Notes: generated by a model not told the origin, from the letters alone. A stretch of 64,000 nucleotides of DNA from Prostheceraeus crozeri (GCA_907163375.1 CAJQUW010014756.1:30001-94000), one strand, 5' to 3'. Positions 51,301-59,643 are shown, numbered from the stretch's first letter. Numbers and translations: made by a program.

Positions 51301-51688
51301 GCGCTGATTTTCAAGTGTTTCCATGGTACTGCTCCTGTGTATCTTTCCGAAAAGCTCACAAGAGTAAATCAGATTCCTGAGCGCTCAAGACTGCGATCAT
51401 TTAATACAACTGATCTACTGGTACAACGTGCAAGATTGAAGACTTTTGGTGAACGACGCTTCTCTATTTGTGGGCCCAGATCATGGAATAAGTTGGACCT
51501 AACTGTGCGCTCGTCTCAATCTCTGAGGCGTTTCAAATCTTTAGTTAAGGAGCAATTTTTAAGTGACTGTTTTTAACTTTACTGATGTATATATGTAATT
51601 TCAATTTTCTGTTCATATGACCTTGAAGCTTCATGCATATGTCATAATTTTAATATAAATCGTGATTCATTCATTCATTCATTCATTG
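48361..51688 (+). mobile_element. L2/CR1-type LINE inserted in the second ATPase gene
   Basis: GC content and codon use differ sharply from the AT-rich Polinton. The insert runs from about 48361 (GATCGTCTGGCGC) to a 3' tail of five ATTC units at 51668-51688. It is the youngest insertion in the stack. The exact target duplication is obscured by the ATTC tail and a TTCATT at the left border. Confidence 0.88.
48412..51576 (+). CDS. LINE ORF2: AP endonuclease and reverse transcriptase, open
   Basis: An uninterrupted 1054-codon frame. The endonuclease starts near residue 105 (LNFGLYNIRSLNNKVEEV), with VETWHD, IIVCGDLNIHI and LDPGLSDHKLLFW. The RT follows with YRPISNLPVVSKIIEK, IATLDVSSAFDTVDH, RGVPQGSILGPVLF and the catalytic VFADDILIY. 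The C-terminus has the CR1/L2 form LNWLPISCRIDMQILALIFK and FSICGPRSWNKLDL. The length fits a full ORF2. The first 100 residues are basic and poorly conserved, so translation could begin later. Potentially active at the protein level. Confidence 0.92.
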   Translation: MCAGVACPAIYRHTSMLHSYSISTILHIGSKPCVGLLRSVKRRIFALKIRHPAHVCASQRIYQIKTRITNGHTSFEKLYSDRRRPRFLRPLQPCDRHALSPQRSLNFGLYNIRSLNNKVEEVHEVVQEHNLHVIMLVETWHDSESVALARLRSQNYHIVHKPRPRQRVDTIATNHGGVAVMSVPKVRLSHIPVSFETSSCEFVCARVAVLSSTCVVVLIYRTGPVTSKFFAEVSKLLELFATCLEPIIVCGDLNIHIERDDSHTRMLLDIFTSFGLQCRVNEPTHDHGGVIDLVFTREITFFSDLITLDPGLSDHKLLFWRSGLHRPSPSYHKVTYRPWKYLNVLDLRNWITASILCDPNSWYDFTCDYYVHCYEEIIRSALDKLVPHRSIKIRQRRSDPWFDDVCRIAKRLLRRVERFCCSSQSSTCNPELLLDIWKKSKVAYREILKSKRDYFWRNKVQSESNNPRQLWRSLNSLLGRGSKAITDAFDAEDFHQHLIDKINTIAASTMSSTNTSYLESGNATNCRLSEFAPVTPSIISSIVNSLPNKQSDADPIPMNVLKQVIDLLAPFFTSMVNLCFKTGTFPNSLAIHGITPVLKKGRNDIDNILSYRPISNLPVVSKIIEKLVSKLLVSYLNENSLLPQQQSAYRQYHSAQTAVTKFTDDILSFIDSGKVCLIATLDVSSAFDTVDHKILLHRLHSTFGLQGRVYDWFNSYLTNRYTYVKFRDQTSQLSHLSRGVPQGSILGPVLFMLYTSDIIPFVLSFDLHIQVFADDILIYGACFPGNESSILTQMSACIEGIERWLSDSRLLLSWQKTNFMWCCTRQRLKECHRQPIRIGTSIFHPVPVLRYLGVFFDSHMSFTTHVSKTVSACFSSLRSIRAIRSSITQHVAKYLVESLVLSRLDYCIGILHGITNTQTNRLQSIVNSAARLVTNSSGICHVSPILDRLNWLPISCRIDMQILALIFKCFHGTAPVYLSEKLTRVNQIPERSRLRSFNTTDLLVQRARLKTFGERRFSICGPRSWNKLDLTVRSSQSLRRFKSLVKEQFLSDCF

Positions 51689-51689
51689 T

Positions 51690-51900
51690 AAAAGTTGGCC
51701 ATTCAGAAATATGCATACAAAAAATATGTACTTTTGTTTCGTCCTTATAATATTGGTTTATATATTTTTTAATAAACGTAGTCTTACCACTTCCAGTTTT
51801 ACCGTAAACAATGAAATGTAAATTTTCTTGATACATTTTACCTTGTTTAATATTTTTATTATTAGTTTTATCCTTAATCTTATCCTCCTCAGTCTTCCAT
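51690..51900 (-). CDS. Second A32-like ATPase, Walker A part
   Basis: The minus strand reads NLHFIVYGKTGSGKTTFIKK with a canonical Walker A (GKTGSGKT), then HIFCMHISEWPTF up to the LINE border. Upstream text is Lys/Asn-rich. It is the N-terminal part of the ATPase whose remainder is at 47754-48332. Confidence 0.75.
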
Positions 51901-51904
51901 CCTT

Positions 51905-52406
51905 TAAAAAGTTTTTATTTCTTGTTTATAAAAATTTATCCTCTTTTGTTCCTCTGTTAGAAAGTAACCCCATTGATTTCCAATACATATAACAAGATGA
52001 TAAATAAAAAATATTAAAATACATGCTAACAATATTTTTATACAATGAAATTTTAAAAAATTCCAAAGACGTGTAAGATCTGATTGTGGTATTTTTTTAT
52101 TAAGAGATGAATTAGGGGGTAGTGTCTCTAAATATTTTTTATCTATATTATTATATATATATTTTTATCTATATTATTATTATATTTAGTATTATATATA
52201 GGATTTTCTACAATATTATTAATATCTTTGAGATTCGGATCTTGAGGGGTTAGTGTATCTTGAAACTCAGTGTTATTCATATAATTATTTATTATTTCGT
52301 TTATTGCATTAAGAGATTTATGACGACTTAGATTACTTTTATTACTTTTATTACTTTTAATTATAACCGGTGAATATAAATCTTCCAAATTTTCGTTTTT
52401 ATTCAT
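51905..52406 (-). CDS. Asn-rich protein region with a membrane segment
   Basis: The frame at 52143-52406 starts MNKNENLEDLYSPVIIKSNK and is Asn/Ser/Lys rich. The adjoining stretch 51905-52140 encodes a hydrophobic segment (IKILLACILIFFIYHLVICI) followed by a polar tail, likely one membrane span. The family is unknown. Part of the inner-specific cassette. Confidence 0.45.
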
Positions 52407-52439
52407 TTAATATTTTTAAAATAAAAATTTAGGAATTAT

Positions 52440-52759
52440 TATTTTTTAATTCCGGACTCGCATTCTTACACTCTTATGAGTGTTTTTAACCTCTGTAGAA
52501 CCTCCGGAATGTGTCGGACTTTTTGTTCCTATACTCAAAAGAAGTATGTTCCGAACATCTCCTCTCTTCCGGAATGCTTAAGAATATTTTAATAAAATAA
52601 TATTTTATTCTTTATAAAAAAATAATATTTTAATATATATAAGATTATTTTAGTTGAAATACAACTGTTTTAGTTGAAATACAACTATTTTAGTTGAAAT
52701 ACAACTATTTTAGTTGAAATACAACTATTTAAATATATAAGTCTATTTTAATAGAAATA
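52440..52759. repeat. Non-coding stretch with 20-bp tandem repeats
   Basis: Between about 52647 and 52728, four to five units of TTTTAGTTGAAATACAACTA follow each other. Each holds a small hairpin AGTTG/CAACT. Before them, 52452-52580 contains repeated TCCGGA(A/C) text around CTTATGAGTG. No gene is seen. Confidence 0.75.
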
Positions 52760-53626
52760 CTAATATAAATTATTATTTTGATATAAATTATTATTATGTT
52801 GATTATTATGTTGATTAAGTTTTGGACATAGTGTTACATGTCGCTGAAAATTTTTCTTTAATATAATTTTTTGACAACCTCTACATTTAACTTTTTCTTT
52901 TAAACAATCCTTACACTGATATTTACTATCATAAAACTCTGTCTTAGGTTTAGTAATTTGACAACTTGTACATTGTCTTGTAGAACTTATACAAGAATTA
53001 TAATGATTAGTAATTCCTTCAATTGTAAAATATTTATTACAATTACGACATAACTGATCTTTTAATTTATCTTTTTTATTTTTTTTAACCTCTTCTGGTT
53101 GTTCGCATAATTTTAAATGACGTGCAAAATTTTTTGATGTTATATTTTTATTACATCCGGAACATATTTTTTTGTTATTACTTTCAACAAATTGATTTTT
53201 ATCAATATAATTATTTTGAGCTACATTATTATTTTTATCAACATAATTATTTTGAGCTACATTATTATTTTGAACAAAAGGATTATTTTGTGCTACATTA
53301 TTATTTTGTGCTAAATAATTATTATTATTTTGCCTAGGTGTATTTTGCCTAGGTGTATTTATTCTAGCAGTATAAAGATTTTGTTCTTTATCTGAAATAA
53401 ATAAATGCTTTAATCTTTGTAATGGTTGCTCTGATTGAATATTATTATACTGAATACTATTATTAGGTTGAATATTATTCTGAATACTATTATTAGGTTG
53501 AATACTATTATTAGGTTGTAATTGATTCATATGCATACCACATGGTGTGTTTTTCATATGAGAATATAATAGTGTTTGATTTAAAAAACGCATATTGCAA
53601 ACTTGACAAATTTGAGTCATTTCCAT
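52760..53626 (-). CDS. Multi-zinc-finger protein with Asn/Gln repeats
   Basis: An N-terminal finger (QICQVCNMRFLNQTLLYSHM) is followed by Asn/Gln-rich repeats (PNNSIQ, then NNVAQNN units). Four C-x2-C type knuckles follow: ICSGCNKNITSKNFARHLKL, LCRNCNKYFTIEGITNHYNS, CTSCQITKPKTEFYDSKYQC and CRGCQKIILKKNFQRHVTLC. It probably binds nucleic acid, in regulation or packaging. The 288-codon frame is open, diverges from the fibre-like gene, and is absent from the outer copy. Confidence 0.65.
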   Translation of the reverse strand: MEMTQICQVCNMRFLNQTLLYSHMKNTPCGMHMNQLQPNNSIQPNNSIQNNIQPNNSIQYNNIQSEQPLQRLKHLFISDKEQNLYTARINTPRQNTPRQNNNNYLAQNNNVAQNNPFVQNNNVAQNNYVDKNNNVAQNNYIDKNQFVESNNKKICSGCNKNITSKNFARHLKLCEQPEEVKKNKKDKLKDQLCRNCNKYFTIEGITNHYNSCISSTRQCTSCQITKPKTEFYDSKYQCKDCLKEKVKCRGCQKIILKKNFQRHVTLCPKLNQHNNQHNNNLYQNNNLY

Positions 53627-53711
53627 TTTTTTATTTTTATTAGGAAAAATTTTATTTTTATAATTTATGTATTTTTATAATCAGAAAAAATTTTATTTTT
53701 ATTGTTTAAAA

Positions 53712-54599
53712 ATGATGTTACCAAATGTTGGTGGAGGTGCATATATCCCGAATAATCGTGAATCAGAAATAGAACTAGAAAATTATATCATGAAAACTGG
53801 ACACGTTTTATCTGGTCCATTGCATCTTTCTATTCTTCCACAACAAAATACAGAGTTAACAAATAAACAATATGTTGATACACAAATCAATGACTTAAAA
53901 GAAAAATATATAAACGATGTTATGGTTCCGCTGATGAACGAATTAAAGTTGCTTAAACTTAATGACAAATCATTAAACGAAAAATTATTAAAACTTGATA
54001 AAAAGGATAGAGAGCTAGAAGCAGATATAGCAAAACTTTTTAAAAAGATTTCTGAACAATCAAAAATTTTAATATTACTTTCTATAAATTTAAAATCTGC
54101 TGTAATTAAAAATAAACATCAGATAAAAATGTTAAAAGAACAATTAGAAGATGAAATAGAAAAACTACCTGAAAGAATTAAAAAAAATTTAAAACAGTTA
54201 CAAACTACATTCCAAAAAAGTGTGAATGAATTGAGTTCTAAAATTGCTCAACAAATTAAAAAAATAAATCAATTAAAAATTGAAGTAAAATCACTTAATG
54301 AAAAAGTTGATAAAATGAAAACTCTTAAAATCAATTTAGAAAATGAATTAAAGAAAAATTTACAAAAAAACTCTAAAGAAAATAAAGAACAGTTAGATTC
54401 CGTTAAAAGAAAAGTAGATGGTCTTAAAGTTCAATTAAATGCTTTAAAAACAGAATTAAAGAAAAGTGAGAAAAAATTAGAAATGACTGAAAAAGAAATT
54501 AAAGTACATCACACGCTTCTTGATGCAATAGATAAAGTGCAACAAGCAATTAATAAAGTTATCTCGAAGTTGTTAGATATTCATAAACGTAAATCTTAA
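53712..54599 (+). CDS. Long coiled-coil protein with fibre-like N-terminus, inner copy
   Basis: I chose the start at 53712 (MMLPNVGGGAYIPNN) by agreement with the outer copy. The N-terminal motif MKTGHVLSGPLHLSILPQ, TELTNKQYVDTQINDL matches the phage tail-fibre repeat 'GPL.L...P....KqYVD'. Residues about 70-295 are continuous heptads rich in Lys, Glu and Leu, ending IHKRKS. A trimeric fibre on the capsid is the likely role, by analogy. Confidence 0.65.
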   Translation: MMLPNVGGGAYIPNNRESEIELENYIMKTGHVLSGPLHLSILPQQNTELTNKQYVDTQINDLKEKYINDVMVPLMNELKLLKLNDKSLNEKLLKLDKKDRELEADIAKLFKKISEQSKILILLSINLKSAVIKNKHQIKMLKEQLEDEIEKLPERIKKNLKQLQTTFQKSVNELSSKIAQQIKKINQLKIEVKSLNEKVDKMKTLKINLENELKKNLQKNSKENKEQLDSVKRKVDGLKVQLNALKTELKKSEKKLEMTEKEIKVHHTLLDAIDKVQQAINKVISKLLDIHKRKS

Positions 54600-54764
54600 A
54601 CGAGTATTGTAAATATTAACTTAAATATTTTTTACCTACAAAAAATAAAAATCATAAAAAATATAAATATAATTTAAAAAATATAAATATAATTTTAAAA
54701 ATATAAAAGTATAAATATAATTTTTAAAAAAAATTTAAAAATATAAAAGTACATAATTTTAAAA

Positions 54765-54938
54765 ATGGATAAAATTAGAGCTGATAATTTTAAAAGAATA
54801 AAACAATTAGAAGAGTTAATAAAACAAAGAAATATTATGAAAGAAAATCATAGAATAAAAAGAATGATTGATGCAGGTTTGGTTCCTGATAAAGTTAAAC
54901 CAAAAACCCAATCTGTAAAAGTTAAGAACAAAAAATAA
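54765..54938 (+). CDS. Short ORF duplicating the start of the 41556-42371 gene
   Basis: This 57-codon frame starts MDKIRADNFKRIKQLEELIK and continues QRNIMKENHRIKRMID, almost the same as the first 35 residues of the 271-residue protein, then diverges into a Lys-rich tail. A partial gene duplication within one element. Confidence 0.7.
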   Translation: MDKIRADNFKRIKQLEELIKQRNIMKENHRIKRMIDAGLVPDKVKPKTQSVKVKNKK

Positions 54939-54953
54939 ACATTTTTTATAATG

Positions 54954-54984
54954 GACATCGGAGATGTCTTCCAGGGCTTCGCCC
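54954..54984 (+). repeat. Double-hairpin repeat before the pVI-like gene
   Basis: GACATC-GGA-GATGTC (54954-54968) followed by GGGC-TTC-GCCC (54974-54984). Confidence 0.8.
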
Positions 54985-55025
54985 GTATTTATATTTTTCC
55001 CAAAAGTCAAATTTATTACTAAAAA

Positions 55026-55517
55026 ATGCCTATAATTTATAAACACAATCTTAAACAATTTGCTTCAAATCAAAAAATTGCTCATGAACCACGTATGAAT
55101 CCGGTTTACCATTATGATAATAGAGAAACAGTCGGAACAGAAAAGTTCCTAGGCACCGCAGGTGCCGTCCAAAAAGAAGGGGATGGCATCTTTTCTGGTA
55201 TTGGTAGTATCGTTATCTTAATTAAAAATAATAAAGATTTGATTACATCTGCTGCAAAAGGAGCAGCTGCTATAGGTAGTACAGCTAGTGCAATATCAAA
55301 TGCTGTTAAATATCAAAACGAATTAAAACAACTAGAAGCTATTCGTAAACTCAAGAATGATTCTGAAGAACTAAAAAAATTAAAAAAACTTTCAGATGAA
55401 ACAAAAAACAAAATTGCTAACATAGCTGTAGAGGGTGATAGTAAACAAAATGAAAAAACAATTGAAGAAATAAGAGGTAATGGCGTGAGCAGCGGAGCTG
55501 GTCTAGCAAAATTCTAA
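55026..55517 (+). CDS. Small virion protein, possibly pVI-like, inner copy
   Basis: This open 163-codon frame starts MPIIYKHNLKQFASNQKIAH. GIFSGIGSIVILIKNN and AAKGAAAIGSTASAISNAV form a glycine/alanine-rich amphipathic stretch, followed by charged helices and a C-terminal NGVSSGAGLAKF. The tail includes an AGC/GCT hairpin region (GGCGTGAGCAGCGGAGCTGG). It sits directly upstream of the capsid gene on the same strand, which supports a capsid-internal role. Confidence 0.6.
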   Translation: MPIIYKHNLKQFASNQKIAHEPRMNPVYHYDNRETVGTEKFLGTAGAVQKEGDGIFSGIGSIVILIKNNKDLITSAAKGAAAIGSTASAISNAVKYQNELKQLEAIRKLKNDSEELKKLKKLSDETKNKIANIAVEGDSKQNEKTIEEIRGNGVSSGAGLAKF

Positions 55518-55587
55518 AATTATATTTTAGTAAAAATTTTTTTTCTGTCTGTGAGAAAAGCAAAAAGTCAAATTATTTTTTATAAAA

Positions 55588-56922
55588 ATGTCTTCGCTTA
55601 TCGAAAATAAATTTAGATTAGACGATCCTCCGTTCGTCAGTTACAATCAAAAAAAGAATGACTATATAAGAATTGCTATGAATCCCGGATCTTCCAGTAG
55701 AGTAAATACTGGAGGAGATTTAATTTTTGAAGTTGATAATCAGCAGAGTTATTTATATCTACCTGATTCATTTTTACACTGTGAATATTCTTTATATAGT
55801 GATGCTAATTTTACAACACCATTACCAGATACCGATAATATTGCATTAGAGAATAATTTTTTTCCAAGATTATTTACACAAATGCGTTTAGATGTTGCAA
55901 CTCAAAATATAGAAACAATAAGTGATTCTCCAGGTGTAATTGATACAATGCTTAGATTTGTAACAATTGGTGAAAATAATAAAAAGCATGAAATCGAAGG
56001 TTGGTTTCCTGATACTAATGATGGTATAATTATTGATGATTTAACTCACGCTGGAACAGATGCCGCAGGAATTGCGAAAGATGTAGAAAATATTGCAAAA
56101 CATTTAAATAAAACAAATAATTATGCATATAAAGAAAGACGTGAATTTAACAAGAAAAGTAAGCAAACAGTAAATTGGTCATTGTCTCCATTATTTGGAT
56201 ATTTAGATTATGATAAAATATCATATCAGTTAAAATTTAAATTAATAATTCATCGTACAGCAAATAATGAATTAATCTTTTTTGGTAAGACTGGAAAAAA
56301 AGCATATTTAAAAATTGATAGACTTGAATGGTGGATTAAGCATATTACTCCTAGTTTAGAGATTGAAACAGCTATTGCAAAAAGATTAAATACTAACAAA
56401 CCAATTCCAGTAAATTTTCTAAAGCGTACTGCTAGTTCAGTAACTTTTTCCGAACAAAGATTTAACTGGCATTTTACTAGAACTGCGAATACTCCAAGAT
56501 ATTTATTACTAACATTTCAAAGAAATAATTCTCCAAGTTTTGATAAGAACAATAATATTTTTCATATTAATACAATTCGAAGTTTACAAGTTTCATTAAA
56601 TCAAACCCGATATCCAATTGATCCATTAAGATTCGATGATACCAATAATCAATTTATGGAAGGATATGATTCTTATAGAAATCTTTGTATAGAATTTGGA
56701 GTTGAACCACAATTAACTCCTGGAGATTGGAGACATTTATATCCAATTTTCTGCTTCGATTTAAGTGCACAATCTGAAGATATTATTAAAAATGGTTGTG
56801 ATGTAACAATTAATATTGAAAAAAAAGATTCCACAACTTCATTGATGGCTTATGGTTTATTGCTAGAAGATGCAAAATATTCTATTGAAATTCTTAATGG
56901 AAAGATGGTTAGGATCGGCTAA
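55588..56922 (+). CDS. Polinton major capsid protein (double jelly-roll), inner copy
   Basis: The open 444-codon frame starts MSSLIENKFRLDDPPFVSYN, then NPGSSSRVNTGGDLIFEVDN, NNFFPRLFTQMRLDVATQN, LEWWIKHITPSLEIETAIAK, and the C-terminal jelly roll with NTIRSLQVSLNQTRYPIDPL and DWRHLYPIFCFDLS. These match hexon-like capsid proteins of Polintons and adintoviruses. Its length and content are complete for the family. Confidence 0.92.
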   Translation: MSSLIENKFRLDDPPFVSYNQKKNDYIRIAMNPGSSSRVNTGGDLIFEVDNQQSYLYLPDSFLHCEYSLYSDANFTTPLPDTDNIALENNFFPRLFTQMRLDVATQNIETISDSPGVIDTMLRFVTIGENNKKHEIEGWFPDTNDGIIIDDLTHAGTDAAGIAKDVENIAKHLNKTNNYAYKERREFNKKSKQTVNWSLSPLFGYLDYDKISYQLKFKLIIHRTANNELIFFGKTGKKAYLKIDRLEWWIKHITPSLEIETAIAKRLNTNKPIPVNFLKRTASSVTFSEQRFNWHFTRTANTPRYLLLTFQRNNSPSFDKNNNIFHINTIRSLQVSLNQTRYPIDPLRFDDTNNQFMEGYDSYRNLCIEFGVEPQLTPGDWRHLYPIFCFDLSAQSEDIIKNGCDVTINIEKKDSTTSLMAYGLLLEDAKYSIEILNGKMVRIG

Positions 56923-57145
56923 AGCCAGAGGAGCTTCGCTCCGATAGGTTAAAGCCCAAGACTTAGTCGATTAATTAATTTTTTTTTCATAACTAGAATA
57001 GATTAAAATTTTTGTTAACTTAAAAATTCTTAACTTAAAAAATTTTTTCATAACTAGAATAGATTAAAAAAAATTCTTAACTTAAAATTTTTTCATAACT
57101 AGAATAGATTTAAATTTTTGATAACTTAAAATTTTTTTATTAAAA
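56915..57145. repeat. Hairpin cluster and ~60-bp AT-rich tandem repeats
   Basis: GGCT-AA-AGCC and GGAGC-TTC-GCTCC hairpins (56926-56943) are followed by three units containing TTTCATAACTAGAATAGATT (about 56985-57110). The same order as 33.2 and 30.8 kb in the outer copy, in mirror image. Confidence 0.8.
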
Positions 57146-57268
57146 ATGTCGCAAGCGAAAAGTAATATTAATAATTAAACTGTTGAATTAAAATTACGTA
57201 ATATTGTTGACAAAAATACCCCTAAAACTATTACGATTAATAAAAAAAAGTATTACATAAGTAAACCA

Positions 57269-57631
57269 ATGATAGAGAATATTCAATTACAAGAAGAAAA
57301 GAATGGCGGGATTCTCCCATTAATTCCACTAATAATAGGTGGCATAGCAGCTGCAGGAAGTGTTGCAGGTGGGACAGCTGGTATTGTCCAAGCAGTAAAT
57401 AAAAATAAATCAGAGAAGGCAGCATTAGAAGAACAAAAACGTCATAATAGAGAGTTAGAGAAAGTTGCTAGGGGGGAAGGAGTAGTAGATAATTTCATTA
57501 GTAAATTAAAATTAGTTGATGAAGGAAAACGAGTTCTTAAAAATATTCTCCACAATGTTGATGATTTAATTGAAATTAAAGAAACTAAAGATGGTTCTGG
57601 AATATATCTAAGTCCTAGTATGATTCGGTAA
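57269..57631 (+). CDS. pX-like minor virion protein, inner copy
   Basis: The block NGGILPLIPLIIGGIAAAG, then TAGIVQAVNKNKSEKAA, resembles the conserved C-terminus of adenovirus pX, followed by helix EEQKRHNRELEKVARG and SKLKLVDEGKRVLKNILHN. Coding-like sequence also precedes the ATG (RNIVDKNTPKTITINKKKYY). It lies between capsid and integrase on the same strand. A core-protein role is inferred. Confidence 0.65.
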   Translation: MIENIQLQEEKNGGILPLIPLIIGGIAAAGSVAGGTAGIVQAVNKNKSEKAALEEQKRHNRELEKVARGEGVVDNFISKLKLVDEGKRVLKNILHNVDDLIEIKETKDGSGIYLSPSMIR

Positions 57632-57702
57632 TAACCTCAGGACCTTTGGTTCTTTTCGGTAAAACAATTTTTTTTATCTTCTTAATTTTTTTATCTTTTA
57701 AA

Positions 57703-58974
57703 ATGAATACTAAAAATTCCGAAAATTTAATTAAATTAAAAATTTCTAATTTAGATTTATTGAATTATCTATTAAACAAAAAGAAAAACTCAAACTGTCA
57801 GCATATTGGAGGTGACATACAAAAAACATTAGAAAACTTTCCTGGATTTATTTGGAGTAAATATTCGAAAGAAAAACATCTTCCTGGTCATTCATATACT
57901 GGGCCAGGAACTCGATTAGATATAAGACTAGATGAGAATAATAATCCGAAACCAGGTGAAGAACCAATAAATAGAGTAGATGCCGCCGCTTACAGGCATG
58001 ATTTAGCTTATCGAAATCATGATCTAAGTTCTCGTCATGCAGCTGATAAGAAGATGATTCAAGAATTAGATAGTATTCAGAATCCTACATTTAGAGAAAA
58101 AATTGAAAGAATGTTTGTTAAGAAAGCTTTACAAGCTAAAATATTATTCGGTCAGGGTTTAAATGAAAATCATAATTCAGACGTTTATGCATCTGAAATT
58201 CATAAAGAATATAGAAAGCCTAAATATTTATTAAAAGTAAAAGTATTTAATAAAGATGATATTTGGAGTGCTGATCTTATTCATATGCCGAATGAAAGGG
58301 ACTACAAATACGCATTGACCGTTATAGATTTATATACACGATATGCTTGGGTAAAGCCTTTAAAAAATAAAAGTGGTCTATCAGTTAAATATGCGTTTGA
58401 AGAAATCTTTAAAGAAAGTAATAGAAAGCCAAAAAAATTGTTTGTTGATAAAGGATCGGAATTTTATAACAGAAACGTTCAGCCACTATTTGAAATTGTT
58501 TATTCAACTGAAAACGCAGGAAAAGCTGTAGTGATAGAAAGATTCAATCGGACGTTAAAAAATAAAATTTTCAAGAAATTTACTCAGCAAGGAAATCAGA
58601 AATGGTTAAAAATATTACCAGGAATTGTAGAGCAGTACAATAATAAAGTTCATTCTGGTATTGAAGAAACTCCAAAGAATGCTTCTGACGACCCTGATTT
58701 GATACGAAAGAAAATATTCGAGAATAATAATTTGAATGAGAGTAATCCGAATTTGCAGAAACTTAAGCCGAAATTTAAAATTGGAGATAGAGTTAGAATA
58801 TTTAAATATAAGAACAAATTTGAAAAAGGCTTTGTTGGCTATTGGACTAAAGAAATATTTGAAGTTTGCAAAATAAATAAAACTTATCCGATTACTTATG
58901 AAATTAAAGATTTAGATAATGAGGATATCAGAGGCCGTTTTTATCAAAATGAATTACAGAAAACAGAGCTTTAA
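57703..58974 (+). CDS. Polinton integrase with N-terminal phospholipase A2-like domain, inner copy
   Basis: I chose the start at 57703 (MNTKNSENLIKLKI) to match the outer copy. The phospholipase-like part has SYTGPGTRLDIRLDE and NRVDAAAYRHDLAYRNHD, AADKKMI. The integrase core has IWSADLIHMPNER, KLFVDKGSEFYN and VVIERFNRTLKNK (D, D, E), and the end FKIGDRVRIFKYKNKFEKGF. A single open frame carries both domains, in two independent copies. The phospholipase would aid membrane escape; the integrase inserts the element with 6-bp duplications. Confidence 0.9.
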   Translation: MNTKNSENLIKLKISNLDLLNYLLNKKKNSNCQHIGGDIQKTLENFPGFIWSKYSKEKHLPGHSYTGPGTRLDIRLDENNNPKPGEEPINRVDAAAYRHDLAYRNHDLSSRHAADKKMIQELDSIQNPTFREKIERMFVKKALQAKILFGQGLNENHNSDVYASEIHKEYRKPKYLLKVKVFNKDDIWSADLIHMPNERDYKYALTVIDLYTRYAWVKPLKNKSGLSVKYAFEEIFKESNRKPKKLFVDKGSEFYNRNVQPLFEIVYSTENAGKAVVIERFNRTLKNKIFKKFTQQGNQKWLKILPGIVEQYNNKVHSGIEETPKNASDDPDLIRKKIFENNNLNESNPNLQKLKPKFKIGDRVRIFKYKNKFEKGFVGYWTKEIFEVCKINKTYPITYEIKDLDNEDIRGRFYQNELQKTEL

Positions 58975-59008
58975 CCTTTAGGTGGCGCTTTAGCTAGCTT
59001 CGCTTGAG

Positions 59009-59467
59009 TTATAGATTGTTTAACTCTAACATAATATCTAGAAATGGTACTCCATTTTGTAATTTGTACAAAACGTATAAACATAATTGTCCACAATAAG
59101 TTGTTCCCGGTTTTTGAATTTGAAACGTATTGTATGTTCCCGTTCCAAGTAATTCTTTTACTTCATTTGTAGGGGGCAAACCGTATGAATCAAAATAATA
59201 GTTCTGCTGATGATTTTTAACGCCTGCTGACCAATGTACGCCGTTTTGGTCTGAAGTGTGAAGATTCGTTATGAAATTTACAGTTATTGATGGAACTTTA
59301 TTCCGGGAACTGAAGGTTCCTGTTGGCCTATTTTTTAGGAATTGTAATTCATCCCTCATCAATATGTGAAAATTCTTTATTCCCAATTGATTAGCAATCT
59401 TATTTAAATCGAAATTCGTTGTTGTCTGTGTTCCATATAATTTAAATAACTCATTTATGTTGCTCAT
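59009..59467 (-). CDS. Polinton protease (adenain-type), inner copy
   Basis: An open 152-codon frame. GVHWSAG gives His78, YYFDSYGLPP Asp93, and FQIQKPGTTYCGQLCLY gives Gln118 and Cys125 with the adenain Q-x6-C spacing. It is convergent with the integrase. About 120 bp of its 5' coding sequence is duplicated upstream at 59644-59774. Confidence 0.88.
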   Translation of the reverse strand: MSNINELFKLYGTQTTTNFDLNKIANQLGIKNFHILMRDELQFLKNRPTGTFSSRNKVPSITVNFITNLHTSDQNGVHWSAGVKNHQQNYYFDSYGLPPTNEVKELLGTGTYNTFQIQKPGTTYCGQLCLYVLYKLQNGVPFLDIMLELNNL

Positions 59468-59643
59468 TTTATAATAAAAAAATTTCTTAAGGGACCCCTA
59501 GAAGACAGGGGGGGTATTGATTTAAAACTGTTCTCTAATGATGTCTTTCTTTACTACTTATTCAATTTTGAAATGATTTAATTTAATCTAAATTTAAACG
59601 TTACATTGTTGCATTGTGTTAGTGTTTCGCACATATTTTATCA

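Noticed and set aside
48412-51576. Large Polinton-encoded protein
   Set aside because: Endonuclease, RT, GC-richer codon use and an ATTC tail show it is a LINE inserted in the Polinton.
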